A stretch of DNA of 39,452 nucleotides from Acidobacteriota bacterium (GTDB lineage Bacteria > Acidobacteriota > Thermoanaerobaculia > Multivoradales > JBCCEF01), in NCBI GenBank assembly GCA_039028635.1, contig JBCCHV010000062.1, positions 1 through 39,452 on the forward strand, given 5' to 3'. Positions 7,819 to 17,061 of this stretch are shown piece after piece. Positions within the stretch are counted from its first letter, which is position 1. The number at the start of each line of letters is the position of its first letter. The notes under the pieces were generated by a model that was not told the origin of the DNA, did not search any database, and worked only from the letters and a program-made list of their open reading frames with translations. The position numbers and the translations under genes were made by a program.

Positions 7819-8408
7819 GCCGCATCCCGGCCGTCGAGCGCGAGCAGCTCGGCGGCCCCCTGCATCGCCGTCAGCACATTGCCGACGTGCTCCCAGAGCT
7901 CGAGCTTGCCGTCGAAGCAGGCGGAGCTGAAGTCCTCCGTCGCCTGACGCACGTGCTCGCGGTCGACGCCGGCGGCGAAGCTCTTTTCCTTCCAGGACTT
8001 CTTCACCGACTTGACCTTGAGCTGGCGAACGTCCTTGTGGGGCCGCACCAGAACCGCGGCGATGATCAAACCGGTGATCTCGTCGCTCGCCAAGAGGGCG
8101 AAATCCATCGCTTTCTGGCGCTCAACGCCAGTGCCCTCGGTGTTGTGCGAGAGGATCGCCTGCACCACCTCTTCAGGACAGCCGCGCTGGCGCAGAATCG
8201 GCGCCCCATCGGCCGGATGGCGTTCTAGAGACGGGTGGATCTCCCAGTCGAAGTCGTGCAGCAAGCCGGCCAGTCCCCAGGCTTCCGGATCGCCTCCCAG
8301 CTTCTCGGCGTAGAACCGCATTGCCGCCTCCACCGCCACCATGTGGCGCCGCAGGCCGCCGTCGGCGACGTGCTCCTGAACCGTTTCCCAGGCTTCTGAT
8401 CGCTCCAT
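7812..8408 (-). CDS. HD-domain metal-dependent hydrolase
   Basis: 198 residues from ATG 8408, with gggaggaagc upstream. The HD signature is clear: an early His (GGLRRHMVAVEAAM), the HD pair in LAGLLHDFDWEIHP, a downstream His (ERHPADGAPILR), then AILSHNTEG and the Asp in DFALLASDEITGLI. These arrange two metal ions for phosphohydrolysis in this superfamily. Proteins of this type are often annotated as HDIG-domain proteins; the natural substrate is unknown. It is monocistronic, divergent from the M20 peptidase, and ends in a terminator. Confidence 0.85.
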   Translation of the reverse strand: MERSEAWETVQEHVADGGLRRHMVAVEAAMRFYAEKLGGDPEAWGLAGLLHDFDWEIHPSLERHPADGAPILRQRGCPEEVVQAILSHNTEGTGVERQKAMDFALLASDEITGLIIAAVLVRPHKDVRQLKVKSVKKSWKEKSFAAGVDREHVRQATEDFSSACFDGKLELWEHVGNVLTAMQGAAELLALDGRDAAG

Positions 8409-8537
8409 GATCGCTTCCTCCCGGGCGAATCCTATCCTCCAAGGCAACCCTGGAGGCAAGTCGGCGTAGACTAGGGCGATCGGGCCGGACGACTTCCACA
8501 ATCCGGCTCTCTCCCCCAATCCCTAGCGAGGACCGCG

Positions 8538-10058
8538 ATGTCACCCAAGAGTCTCCTCATCTTCCTGCTCTGTCTCCTTGCCGCGACCCTGGTCGCTGCC
8601 GAAGTTCCCTCGGCCAGCGCCCGCAAGGCTTCCGATCACGCGCGCCAGAACTACTCCCAAGCGGTCGAGGACACGCTCGCCGAGCTGGTGACCTTCAAGA
8701 CCTTCAAGACGCCGGACCAGGCCAACACCGACAATCCCGAGTTCCACGCCATGACCGAGTTCCTGGCGGCCCGGGCCAAGGCCCTCGGGCTCGAGTTCCA
8801 GGACCTCGGAGCCGCCGTCGTGATCGCCCTCGGAGAAGGCCAAGGGCCGGCCGATCGCATCGGCATCGTGACCCACGGCGACATCCAGCCGGCGGACCCG
8901 TCGAAGTGGGCCAAGAGCCCCTTCGTGCTCGACCGCGAGAGCGAGCCGGGACGCTTGATCGCCCGCGGTGCCGAGGACGACAAGGGGCCGATCGCCACCG
9001 CCCTCTATTCGCTCAAGACTCTGAAGGATCTCGAGATTCCCCTCGCCAAGCGCGTCGAGCTGGTCATCGCCTATACCGAGGAGTCCGATTGGACGCCCTT
9101 CCAGAAGCTGCTCGAGACCTGGCAGCCGCCGGCAATCAACGTCGTCATCGACTCGGCCTATCCGGTGGTGGTGGCCGAGAAGGGCTGGAGCTCGGTGCAC
9201 CTGACGGCGGCGCCGCCGGAGGTCGCCGTGGCGGTCAGCGGTCCGCGCCTGCTCAGCATCGAGGGCGGCGCCTTTCTGTCGCAGATCCCGGCCGACGCCC
9301 GCGCCGTGATCGCCGATCCGGCACCCGCCCTGGTCGGCGTCCTGGGTGACCGGGCGCGCACCCGCAAAGAGGTCGAGTTCCAGCTCAAGGGTAGCGCCGG
9401 CAAGCTCGAGATCATCGCCCGCGGCAAGGCGGCCCATTCCTCGACTCCAGAGAACGGTGTCAACGCCATCACCCATCTGGCCGCCCTCCTCGGTGGCATT
9501 CCCTGGCCGGAAACTCAGGCGGCACGCACCGTCCGGCTGATCAACGATCTCGTCGGCTTGGGGAATGAAGCCGAGAACTTCGGCGACGTCGCCTACGGTG
9601 ACGAGTTCATGGGTCCCCTGACCCTCTCCCTGACCACCCTCGAGCAGCGCGATGACCAGACCACCCTCGGCATCAACATCCGTCGCCCGGTGGGACGCAG
9701 CAATGAAGAAGTCGACCGCAGCGTTCGTCAGGCGGTGGCGGCCTGGAGCGAGGAGAGCTCCATCCCGGTCGCCATCGAGACCTCGATCGGTGAGCCCTAC
9801 TTTCCGGAAGGCGCCCCGCAGGTGGACACCCTGCTGGCGATCTTCGAGAGCTATACCGGCCAGCAAGACCCGAAACCGCTATCGATCGGCGGCGGTACCC
9901 ATGCCCGCCTGCTCCCCAATGGCGTCAACTTCGGCCCGGCGATGCCCGGCAAGGCCTACACCGGTCACACCGAGCACGAGTTCATCACCCGAGACCAGCT
10001 GCGCCTCAACCTCGAGATGTACACCGCCATGATGGTGGAGCTGGCGGCAAAGAAGTAG
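8538..10058 (+). CDS. Exported M20-family metallopeptidase (dipeptidase-like)
   Basis: 506 residues beginning with a signal peptide (MSPKSLLIFLLCLLAATLVA), so the enzyme acts in the periplasm or outside. The M20 metal and catalytic motifs are present in order: IVTHGDIQP (metal His, catalytic Asp), RGAEDDKGP (bridging Asp), AYTEESDW (catalytic and metal Glu pair), the dimerisation-domain GKAAHSSTPENG, and the final metal His in GGGTHARLLPNG. The RGxxDDKGP and EESDW forms match the PepV/carnosinase-like dipeptidase branch. Likely role: hydrolysis of dipeptides during protein scavenging. Start ATG 8538 has gcgaggaccgcg before it. It converges with the AstE-like gene with a 2-base gap. Confidence 0.9.
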   Translation: MSPKSLLIFLLCLLAATLVAAEVPSASARKASDHARQNYSQAVEDTLAELVTFKTFKTPDQANTDNPEFHAMTEFLAARAKALGLEFQDLGAAVVIALGEGQGPADRIGIVTHGDIQPADPSKWAKSPFVLDRESEPGRLIARGAEDDKGPIATALYSLKTLKDLEIPLAKRVELVIAYTEESDWTPFQKLLETWQPPAINVVIDSAYPVVVAEKGWSSVHLTAAPPEVAVAVSGPRLLSIEGGAFLSQIPADARAVIADPAPALVGVLGDRARTRKEVEFQLKGSAGKLEIIARGKAAHSSTPENGVNAITHLAALLGGIPWPETQAARTVRLINDLVGLGNEAENFGDVAYGDEFMGPLTLSLTTLEQRDDQTTLGINIRRPVGRSNEEVDRSVRQAVAAWSEESSIPVAIETSIGEPYFPEGAPQVDTLLAIFESYTGQQDPKPLSIGGGTHARLLPNGVNFGPAMPGKAYTGHTEHEFITRDQLRLNLEMYTAMMVELAAKK

Positions 10059-10060
10059 CC

Positions 10061-11125
10061 TCAAGCAGGGTCCGGAACGGTGACCGCGACCCCGGCCGAG
10101 AGATCGTCCCGCAGTCGCTCGTGCAGACTGTCGGCCTCGAGGCCGGCGAGGGATTGTCGAATCGGCGCGATGCCATCGCGGGGGTAGGCCAGGTGGCACA
10201 CCGGATCGCCGGGCTTGACCGCCGGCAGGGTGGTGAGCCCCAGGACGACTCCCTCGCGAGCCGCGCTCAGGGTCCACTTCTCGCGCCCGATCAGGTCGGT
10301 CACCGCGGCCACCGGCTGGCCGGCCTCGACGACGTCGCCGGGCGCGACGTGAAAGGTCAGCAAGCCGCCGGCATCGGAGCGCAGCCAGGCGGTGCCGGTG
10401 GTCTCGGCGCGGTAGGCGGGCTCATGGCGCTGGCCCTCGACCATGCCGAGATCGATCAGCACGTTGCGCACGCCGCGCACGCCGATCTCCACCACCCCGG
10501 CCTCGATCTTCCACACCTCGCCGGCCTCCAGCGAGATGGTCGGACAGCCCTGTGCACTGGCCGCCTGGCGCAACGAGCCTTTGGGCCCCGGATGGTCGAC
10601 CACCAGGGGCCAGCCGAAGGCGCGGGCGAGCCGGCGCACTTCCTCCTGACCGAGGTCGGCGCGCACGTTCGGGAAGTTGGTGCGTCGCACCGCCGCGGTG
10701 TGGAAGTCGAGGGCGTAGTCGCTCTTCGTCACCAGCTGGTCGAAGATGCGGCGCGCCAGCCGCCGCGCCAGGCTGCCGGACTTCGATCCCGGAAAGCTGC
10801 GGTTGAGATCGCGCCGGTCCGGCAAGTAGCGGGACAGGCGCTCGAAGCCGAGGATATTGACCACCGGCACCAGGATCAGGCTTCCGGCCTCGAGCTCGAA
10901 GGGCGGATCGATCAGCAATCGCCGCACCACGCCGGTACCGTTGAGCTCGTCACCGTGAATCGCCGCCAGCACCAGCACCGTCGGCCCCGGCCGCTCGGCG
11001 CGCTCGACCCGCAGCGGCACCCGGACATCGCCGCCGCTGTAGCTCTCGCTCACCGGCAACTCGATCTCACGGCGCTCGCCGAGGGCGACCTTTTCGCCGG
11101 CGATCACCAGGGGTCGGCGCTTCAC
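10061..11125 (-). CDS. Succinylglutamate desuccinylase/aspartoacylase (AstE/AspA, M14-like) family protein
   Basis: 354 residues starting with GTG 11125. Zinc carboxypeptidase-like signature: AAIHGDELNGTG (His and Glu ligands), NRSFPGSKSGSLARRLARRI, and the third ligand in ALDFHTAAVRRTNFPN. The C-terminal part (about 240-330) is the beta-rich swivelling domain of the family (HVAPGDVVEAGQPVAAVTD). The enzyme hydrolyses an amide or peptide-type bond. Next to RimK the attractive idea is removal or turnover of a glutamate-type modification, but this is inference. GTGA overlap (4 bases) with the RimK gene and an aggaggagc site inside that gene's end show translational coupling. Confidence 0.88.
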   Translation of the reverse strand: MKRRPLVIAGEKVALGERREIELPVSESYSGGDVRVPLRVERAERPGPTVLVLAAIHGDELNGTGVVRRLLIDPPFELEAGSLILVPVVNILGFERLSRYLPDRRDLNRSFPGSKSGSLARRLARRIFDQLVTKSDYALDFHTAAVRRTNFPNVRADLGQEEVRRLARAFGWPLVVDHPGPKGSLRQAASAQGCPTISLEAGEVWKIEAGVVEIGVRGVRNVLIDLGMVEGQRHEPAYRAETTGTAWLRSDAGGLLTFHVAPGDVVEAGQPVAAVTDLIGREKWTLSAAREGVVLGLTTLPAVKPGDPVCHLAYPRDGIAPIRQSLAGLEADSLHERLRDDLSAGVAVTVPDPA

Positions 11126-12321
11126 TCGAGCTCCTCCTCATGGTCCATCGGCGGCAGGTCGGCGAGCGGTTGCAGCGGCCCGGGAGCCGCCTGCGGCAGG
11201 ATTGCCCGAATCGACTCGAGACGGCCGAAGCAGAGAATGCGATCTCCGGCGGCCACCGCCAAGTCGTCCGCCGGGTTAGCCAGCAGGCGCTTGCCACGCT
11301 GGACGGTGAGGGCCGTCACCTCGGCACCGCGCAAGCCGATGTCGCCGAGGGTCTGCCCCACCAAGGGCGAGGTTTCCGCCACCGGCAGCTCGGCCACGCC
11401 GTAGCCGGGGCTTCCGGTCAGCCGCTGGCGAATATCGAGATCCGGGAACTGCACCTGATCGCTGACGTACTCGAGGATGGCGCCGGCGACGTCGATCCGC
11501 GAGGTCACCTCGATGCCCTGGAGGCCGGGAGACGAGTTGACCTCGGCGACCTGCGGTCCGTCGGCGCTCTCCAGCATGTCGACGCCGGCAACCCGCAGGC
11601 CGAGGATCTGAGCAGCGCGCACGGCGGTCTCGGCGTACTCCTCGTCGAGATCGATGGCGACGGCACTGCCGCCGCGGTGCAGGTTGGACCGAAACTCGCT
11701 GCCGGCGGCATAGCGGCGCATCGCCGCCACCACCCGGTCCCCCACCACCAGAGCGCGCACGTCGCGCCCGCGACTCTCGGCGACGAACTTCTGGATCAGG
11801 ACTTTCTGATCGTTGCTCTGCAGCGTCTCGATGATCGCCCGGGCGACCTCCAGAGTCTCGGCCAGGATCACCCCCACCCCCTGAGTGCCTTCGAGCAGCT
11901 TGATCACCACCGGTGCGCCACCCAGGCGCTCGATGGCCGGCAGGATGTCGCGCCCGCGGTGAACGAACTCGGTGCGCGGAATTCCGATCTGATGACGGCT
12001 CAGGATCTGATGAGAGCGCAGCTTGTCGCGCGAGCGCGAGATGCCGAGGGAGGGATTGGCGGTGTAGACCCCCATCTGCTCGAGCTGCCGCACCACCGCC
12101 GTGCCGACGAAGGTGACGGAGGCTCCGATGCGCGGAATGACGGCATCGAGATCCCCCAAGGAGTCGCCGCGCAGCAGCAGGTCCGGCTTGCCCTCGGCAA
12201 GCGAGATGGACAGCTTGAGGACATCGAGTAGTTGCACCTCGTGGCGGCGCGCCCGCGCCGCCTGCACCAAGCGCCGAGTGCTGTAGCAGTGGGGATTGCG
12301 GGTCAGGATGCCGAGCTTCAT
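11122..12321 (-). CDS. rimK: RimK-like ATP-grasp ligase fused to a TrkA-C (RCK-C) regulatory domain
   Basis: 399 residues from ATG 12321. Residues 1-95 form the RimK N-domain (MKLGILTRNPHCYSTRRLVQ). About 95-290 are the ATP-grasp domain: SRSRDKLRSHQILSRHQIGI, PVVIKLLEGTQGVGVILAE, KVLIQKFVAESRGRDVRALV and the Mg-binding GPQVAEVNSSPGLQGIE. About 310-385 match the TrkA-C/RCK-C fold (SPLVGQTLGDIGLRGAEVTA, DDLAVAAGDRILCFGRLESI), a small-ligand sensing module. RimK enzymes add Glu to the S6 C-terminus or make poly-Glu. The added sensor domain suggests allosteric control. It is coupled by 4 bases to the AstE-like gene. The ribosome site is poor. Confidence 0.88.
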   Translation of the reverse strand: MKLGILTRNPHCYSTRRLVQAARARRHEVQLLDVLKLSISLAEGKPDLLLRGDSLGDLDAVIPRIGASVTFVGTAVVRQLEQMGVYTANPSLGISRSRDKLRSHQILSRHQIGIPRTEFVHRGRDILPAIERLGGAPVVIKLLEGTQGVGVILAETLEVARAIIETLQSNDQKVLIQKFVAESRGRDVRALVVGDRVVAAMRRYAAGSEFRSNLHRGGSAVAIDLDEEYAETAVRAAQILGLRVAGVDMLESADGPQVAEVNSSPGLQGIEVTSRIDVAGAILEYVSDQVQFPDLDIRQRLTGSPGYGVAELPVAETSPLVGQTLGDIGLRGAEVTALTVQRGKRLLANPADDLAVAAGDRILCFGRLESIRAILPQAAPGPLQPLADLPPMDHEEELE

Positions 12322-12442
12322 GGACCGACCGCCGTCGTCACTGCCGCCGCGAGGGTTCGGGAAAAGGAAGCGAGCCGCGGCGAGAGGACGTTCACGACGG
12401 CAAATTATCATCCTCCGCAAACCTCGCCGGCAACGGCGAAAC

Positions 12443-12479
12443 GCCCCGGAGAGCCAGGGGGACCCAGGCCCTCCGGGGC
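12443..12479 (-). terminator. Possible terminator hairpin of the Cys-rich mini-protein gene
   Basis: A 9-bp stem (GCCCCGGAG / CTCCGGGGC) around a 19-base loop, about 85 bases past the stop of the minus-strand gene at 12565. It has no clear T-run. The 12322-12564 spacer holds nothing else I can name. Confidence 0.35.
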
Positions 12480-12564
12480 CCCTGCGCTGCGAGCTTGCAC
12501 CCGGTGCCGACGACGACACGCCATCGCGGCCACTCTGGAACCCGCAGCGCAGGGTCGAATCAGG

Positions 12565-12840
12565 TCAGTCGCAGTGGCACTCGCGCCCCAGGCAGCAGCC
12601 ATTGGCGCCGCACTCGAAGTCCTCTTCGCAGGGAATGCCCTCGATGCACATGAAGCTGGTCGAGTCGCCGACGCCGCTGGCGACCGCTTCGAGGTCGGCG
12701 AACAGGGCCTCGAGGTCGACCACCTCGTCGACTTCGACGGACTCCTTCGCGACCGTGGGAGCAACCTCGCCGGCGGTGAGGGACAACGCGATGCCAGCGG
12801 CGAGAATCACGGCAAGCAGGACGATCAGGGTGTTCTTCAC
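12565..12840 (-). CDS. Small secreted Cys-rich protein
   Basis: 91 residues from GTG 12840, with gaggagaagccc directly before it. Signal peptide MKNTLIVLLAVILAAGIALS, then an acidic helical linker (EVDEVVDLEALFADLEAV), then a 27-residue C-terminal knot with seven Cys spaced C-x5-C-x5-C-x4-CC-x4-C-x-C, ending HCD. The spacing recalls small disulfide-stabilised modules, but I cannot assign a family. It stands alone between RimK and repeat array 2. An odd Cys number leaves one free for dimerisation or metal binding. It could be a secreted effector, an inhibitor-like mini-protein or a peptide precursor; none is proven. Confidence 0.75.
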   Translation of the reverse strand: MKNTLIVLLAVILAAGIALSLTAGEVAPTVAKESVEVDEVVDLEALFADLEAVASGVGDSTSFMCIEGIPCEEDFECGANGCCLGRECHCD

Positions 12841-12865
12841 GGGCTTCTCCTCGCACTGATGTGAA

Positions 12866-12905
12866 GCCGTCCGAAGGACGGCCGGGGGCTCCGACCACCG
12901 GAGCC
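12866..12905 (-). promoter_or_regulatory. Two adjacent GC hairpins in the leader of the Cys-rich gene
   Basis: On the minus strand, GGCTCCG-gtggt-CGGAGCC (12905-12887) is followed by GCCGTCC-ttc-GGACGGC (12882-12866). The second closes with the very stable C(UUCG)G tetraloop. The pair ends about 25 bases before the GTG start at 12840, leaving the ribosome site free. It could stabilise the mRNA 5' end or, if transcription starts upstream, act as an attenuator. Confidence 0.5.
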
Positions 12906-12984
12906 ATTCAAGGCCTTTCGAAGCAGCGCTTCTTCACGGACCTTGCAATGCGCAAGTCCAACCAGCCGGTGAAAAGGTTTAGCC

Positions 12985-13388
12985 AGCTCTGCTGTTTATT
13001 TCAGGGGGGCTAAAAGGCGCCCCCCTCAGGCCTACGCGGCCCGACTTCGCGCATGTCGCGCGCCTTCACCCCAATCCCGGGCGGCCCCGTCCTCGGCGCC
13101 GAAGGCGCCGCCTCGCCCGATGGGCTCGGGGTCCCACGCGGGCAGGAAGTCCTCGAACCTGAACTTCTTCAGCGCCTGCTGTCAATTTCAGGGGCACCCG
13201 GCCAGGGGGGCTGATTGGCGCCCTCCTCAGGCCTACGCGGCCCGGCTTCGCGCATGTCGCGCGCCTTCACCCCAATCCAGGGCGGCCCCGTCCTCGGCGC
13301 CGAAGGCGCCGCCTCGCCCGCTGGGCTCGGGGTCCCACGTGGGCAGAAAGTCCTCGAACCTGAACTTCTTCAGCAGTCTGCTAGCGCT
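12985..13388. repeat. Tandem palindromic repeat array 2
   Basis: Two copies with a 201-base period (cctacgcgg at 13031 and 13232; cctcgaacct at 13151 and 13352). The unit begins ctgctgtttatttcagg, carries a G6/C6 hairpin (about 13002-13027 in copy 1), a block with ggcgccgaaggcgcc, and ends cttcttcagca-n-ctgctag. The first 42 bases (12989-13030) are identical to 39265-39306 in array 3. The array abuts the stop codon (13389-13391) of the aminotransferase gene. No credible gene lies in 12841-13388. Confidence 0.88.
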
Positions 13389-14654
<1,266 letters not shown>

Positions 14655-14757
14655 GGCCGGGGAGCGTAACACCGCCAGTCATGCCATGGGCGCCCCAACG
14701 CGGGGCACGGCGACGGGGCCGCAGCCACCGACGCCGCTGGGTTACCATCCCCCCATC

Positions 14758-15510
14758 GTGAAGTCTTCACCGCGCCGCCATCGCAGTTCCTGGCCCTGGG
14801 CCGTCGCCAGCATGGTGATCGTCGCCCTGCTGGTGGGTGGGGCCCTCTACCTCTACCGCACCACCCTCAGCTTGCCCGGCAAAGCGCTGGAGGCCGGCCG
14901 CGAGGTGCTCGGCGAGCTGCGCTCCGTGGCGGCCGCCTTCCGGCAGGGCTCCTTCGAGACTTCCTTTCGCGGCTACACCACCTCCCTCGAAGGCACCTCC
15001 CGCCTACAGTTCGCCACCCTCAAACAGCAGGAAACCTTCGATTTGAGGGATCGCGCCGCCGTGTTCTGGGGCGAGATCGAGCTCCCGGAGATCGTCGTCG
15101 AGGCCACCGCTCCGGTGGAGTACACCTACTTCGTCGACTTCGCCGGCGAGTGGAGCTTCGAGCTCAGCGACGACACCCTGCAGGTGCTGGCGCCGCCCAT
15201 CGAGCACAACGAGCCCGCCATCGACGCCAGCCGCCTCGACTACCGGGTTCGCACCTCGAGCCTGATCCGCGACGAGGCGCCCGCCCTCGAGCAGCTCAAG
15301 GCCAGCCTCGGCAATCTCGCCCGCCGCCGCGCCCGCCAGCAACTGCCGCTGGTGCGAGAGGTCGGCCGGCGAGAGCTCGAGAACTTCGTTCGCAATTGGT
15401 TGGTCGAGGCCTTCGGGGACGGCGGTGACTACGCCATCGAAGTGCGCTTCGCGGACGAGCTCAAGCCCAAGAGCCCGGTCCTCGAGCGCCTCGAAGAGCG
15501 CCGCGATTAG
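14758..15510 (+). CDS. Membrane-anchored protein, DUF4230-like
   Basis: 250 residues from GTG 14758. One N-terminal membrane segment (WAVASMVIVALLVGGALYLY) leaves the rest outside. The order of features resembles DUF4230: a threshold strand (LQFATLKQQETFDLRD), a central PVEYTYFVDFAGEW strand pair, VLAPPIEHNEPAIDASRLDY, and a C-terminal helix rich in Arg (LGNLARRRARQQLPLVREVG) ending in RELENFVRNWL. The function of that family is unknown. No ribosome site is visible; a TACCAT element 9 bases before GTG could be a -10 box for a leaderless message. It converges with the CAP gene (4-base gap). Confidence 0.65.
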   Translation: MKSSPRRHRSSWPWAVASMVIVALLVGGALYLYRTTLSLPGKALEAGREVLGELRSVAAAFRQGSFETSFRGYTTSLEGTSRLQFATLKQQETFDLRDRAAVFWGEIELPEIVVEATAPVEYTYFVDFAGEWSFELSDDTLQVLAPPIEHNEPAIDASRLDYRVRTSSLIRDEAPALEQLKASLGNLARRRARQQLPLVREVGRRELENFVRNWLVEAFGDGGDYAIEVRFADELKPKSPVLERLEERRD

Positions 15511-15514
15511 GGGG

Positions 15515-16369
15515 CTACTGGACGGTGGTCGTCCAGGCGGAGGTGTTGCCGGACTCGAAGCCGTCCTCGAACAGGCTGACGCCGCCCTCGAAGCGGATCG
15601 TGTCGCTCGCCGTGCGCACCGTCCCGGCGCCGTTGCGCAGCTCGACGAAGACCTCTTTCAGTCCGCCACCGGCGGAGAGCTGCCACGGAAGAATGGTGCT
15701 GAAGGACATCCAGTTGCCGAAAGCACCGCTCTCGTTGCGCAGCCGCATCTCCGCCGCCCAGCCGGTGCCGTAGAGGTAGAGCTCGACGTTGCGGCTGTCC
15801 GTCGACCAGGCCTCGCGGTCGATCACCACCGGGTAGACGGAAGAACGGGTGCCGAAGACCTGGGTCCAATACTCGCCAAAGGGACCGGAGATCTGGTCGG
15901 TAGCGCAATCGCCATCGAGATCCACCCGCACGTTGTTCTGATCGCCGGCCTGGAAGAAGAACCCGGTGCCGGTATCCCGCCGATTGGAAAGGATGTTGTT
16001 GCGATGGCCAGAACTCGCCATCCACCCGGCCACCACCCCCGCCACGGTGCCCTGGCCGGCGGCGAGGTTCTCGGCGATCGAGCCACCGGTGTAGCCCGCC
16101 GTCGCCGCTCGGCTACCGGCGCTCGACAGGGTGTCGAGGTCGCAGTGGCCGAAGAAGTTGCGGTTGGCCATCGCCACCGAGTGATTCTCGGCCGCCGTCG
16201 CCAGCTGGTTGTGACCCTTGAAGGGCGGCAGCTGGCCATTGATCCAGCGTTCCTGGTTGATCGCCTCGACGAGTTGCTCTTCGATGGTGGGAGCCCCCGC
16301 TCCGGCGAGTCCGGCAAAGGCGAAGGAAGAGAGGACCAAAAGGGCGGAGAGAATTTTCGAATCGGCCAT
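15515..16369 (-). CDS. Secreted CAP (SCP/PR1)-domain protein with DGFESG C-terminal tail
   Basis: 284 residues from ATG 16369 (gagagct upstream). Signal peptide MADSKILSALLVLSSFAFAG. CAP domain, about 30-180: EQLVEAINQERWINGQLPPF, AAENHSVAMANRNFFGHCDL, GGSIAENLAAGQ, MASSGHRNNILS, with the family His and Glu residues. A beta-rich part follows (about 190-265), and the protein ends LFEDGFESGNTSAWTTTVQ. The same tail ends the unrelated M28 peptidase at 24944, so it is likely a shared sorting or anchoring signal. The role is unknown; some CAP proteins bind lipids. It is divergent from the TrmH-like gene, with 42 bases between starts. Confidence 0.88.
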   Translation of the reverse strand: MADSKILSALLVLSSFAFAGLAGAGAPTIEEQLVEAINQERWINGQLPPFKGHNQLATAAENHSVAMANRNFFGHCDLDTLSSAGSRAATAGYTGGSIAENLAAGQGTVAGVVAGWMASSGHRNNILSNRRDTGTGFFFQAGDQNNVRVDLDGDCATDQISGPFGEYWTQVFGTRSSVYPVVIDREAWSTDSRNVELYLYGTGWAAEMRLRNESGAFGNWMSFSTILPWQLSAGGGLKEVFVELRNGAGTVRTASDTIRFEGGVSLFEDGFESGNTSAWTTTVQ

Positions 16370-16411
16370 AGCTCTCCGAGTATAGCGACAAAGAACCGCT
16401 ATGCTGCAGCG

Positions 16412-17047
16412 GTGAAACAACCGTCACTGCCCGGCGACGCATCGGATCGGGACGAGGTCGGGGTCGGCCCCCACCCTCGCCCGTGGCCCGACGACGACCG
16501 CCTCGATCCCGCGTTGCTCGCCACCGGCGACCGGCGCAACGTCACCGACAACTACCGCTATTGGAAGGTGGAGGCGATCGTCGCCGATCTCGATCGTCGC
16601 CGCCACGGTTTTCACGTCGCCATCGAGAACTGGCTCCACGATCCCAACATCGGCACCGTGGTGCGCAATGCCAACGCATTCTTGGCCGAGGCCGTCCACA
16701 TCATCGGACGACGGCGCTGGAATCGCCGTGGGGCGATGATGACGGAGGTCTACCAGCACGTCCTCAAGCACCCGACGCTGGAAGATTTCGCCGGCTGGTG
16801 CCGCGAACGAGATCTACCGGTGCTCGGCATCGACAACCTGCCCGGCTCGCGGCCGATCCACCAGGCGGAGATTCCGCAGCGCTGCGTCTTGCTCTTCGGC
16901 CGCGAAGGCCCCGGCCTGTCGGCCGGGGCTCGCGAGCTGGTCAGCAGCGTGTTGTCGATTCCCCAGTTCGGCTCGACCCGCTCGATCAACGCCGGCTCCG
17001 CCTCGGCGGTGGCGATGGTCGAGTGGTGCCGCCGCTGGGCCGGCTGA
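16412..17047 (+). CDS. SpoU/TrmH-family RNA 2'-O-methyltransferase
   Basis: 211 residues from GTG 16412. SPOUT signatures: motif 1 NWLHDPNIGTVVRNANAFLA, motif 2 CVLLFGREGPGLSAGARELV and motif 3 SIPQFGSTRSINAGSASAVA, with the trefoil-knot SAM site. The N-terminal 60 residues (RRNVTDNYRYWKVEAIVADL) are a family-specific extension. It methylates a ribose in tRNA or rRNA; which one cannot be read from sequence. There is no ribosome site; TATGCT lies 6 bases before GTG, which points to leaderless translation. It converges with the YHYH gene. The two stops form a CGGCTGA/TCAGCCG dyad (17041-17068). Confidence 0.88.
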   Translation: MKQPSLPGDASDRDEVGVGPHPRPWPDDDRLDPALLATGDRRNVTDNYRYWKVEAIVADLDRRRHGFHVAIENWLHDPNIGTVVRNANAFLAEAVHIIGRRRWNRRGAMMTEVYQHVLKHPTLEDFAGWCRERDLPVLGIDNLPGSRPIHQAEIPQRCVLLFGREGPGLSAGARELVSSVLSIPQFGSTRSINAGSASAVAMVEWCRRWAG

Positions 17048-17061
17048 GGGTGTTCTCCGGA

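Noticed and set aside
8541-9866. 441-residue open frame on the minus strand
   Set aside because: Antisense to the M20 peptidase; no domain seen.
12985-13388. CRISPR array
   Set aside because: Only two long units of 201 bases with similar interiors, not short repeats with unique spacers, and no cas genes.
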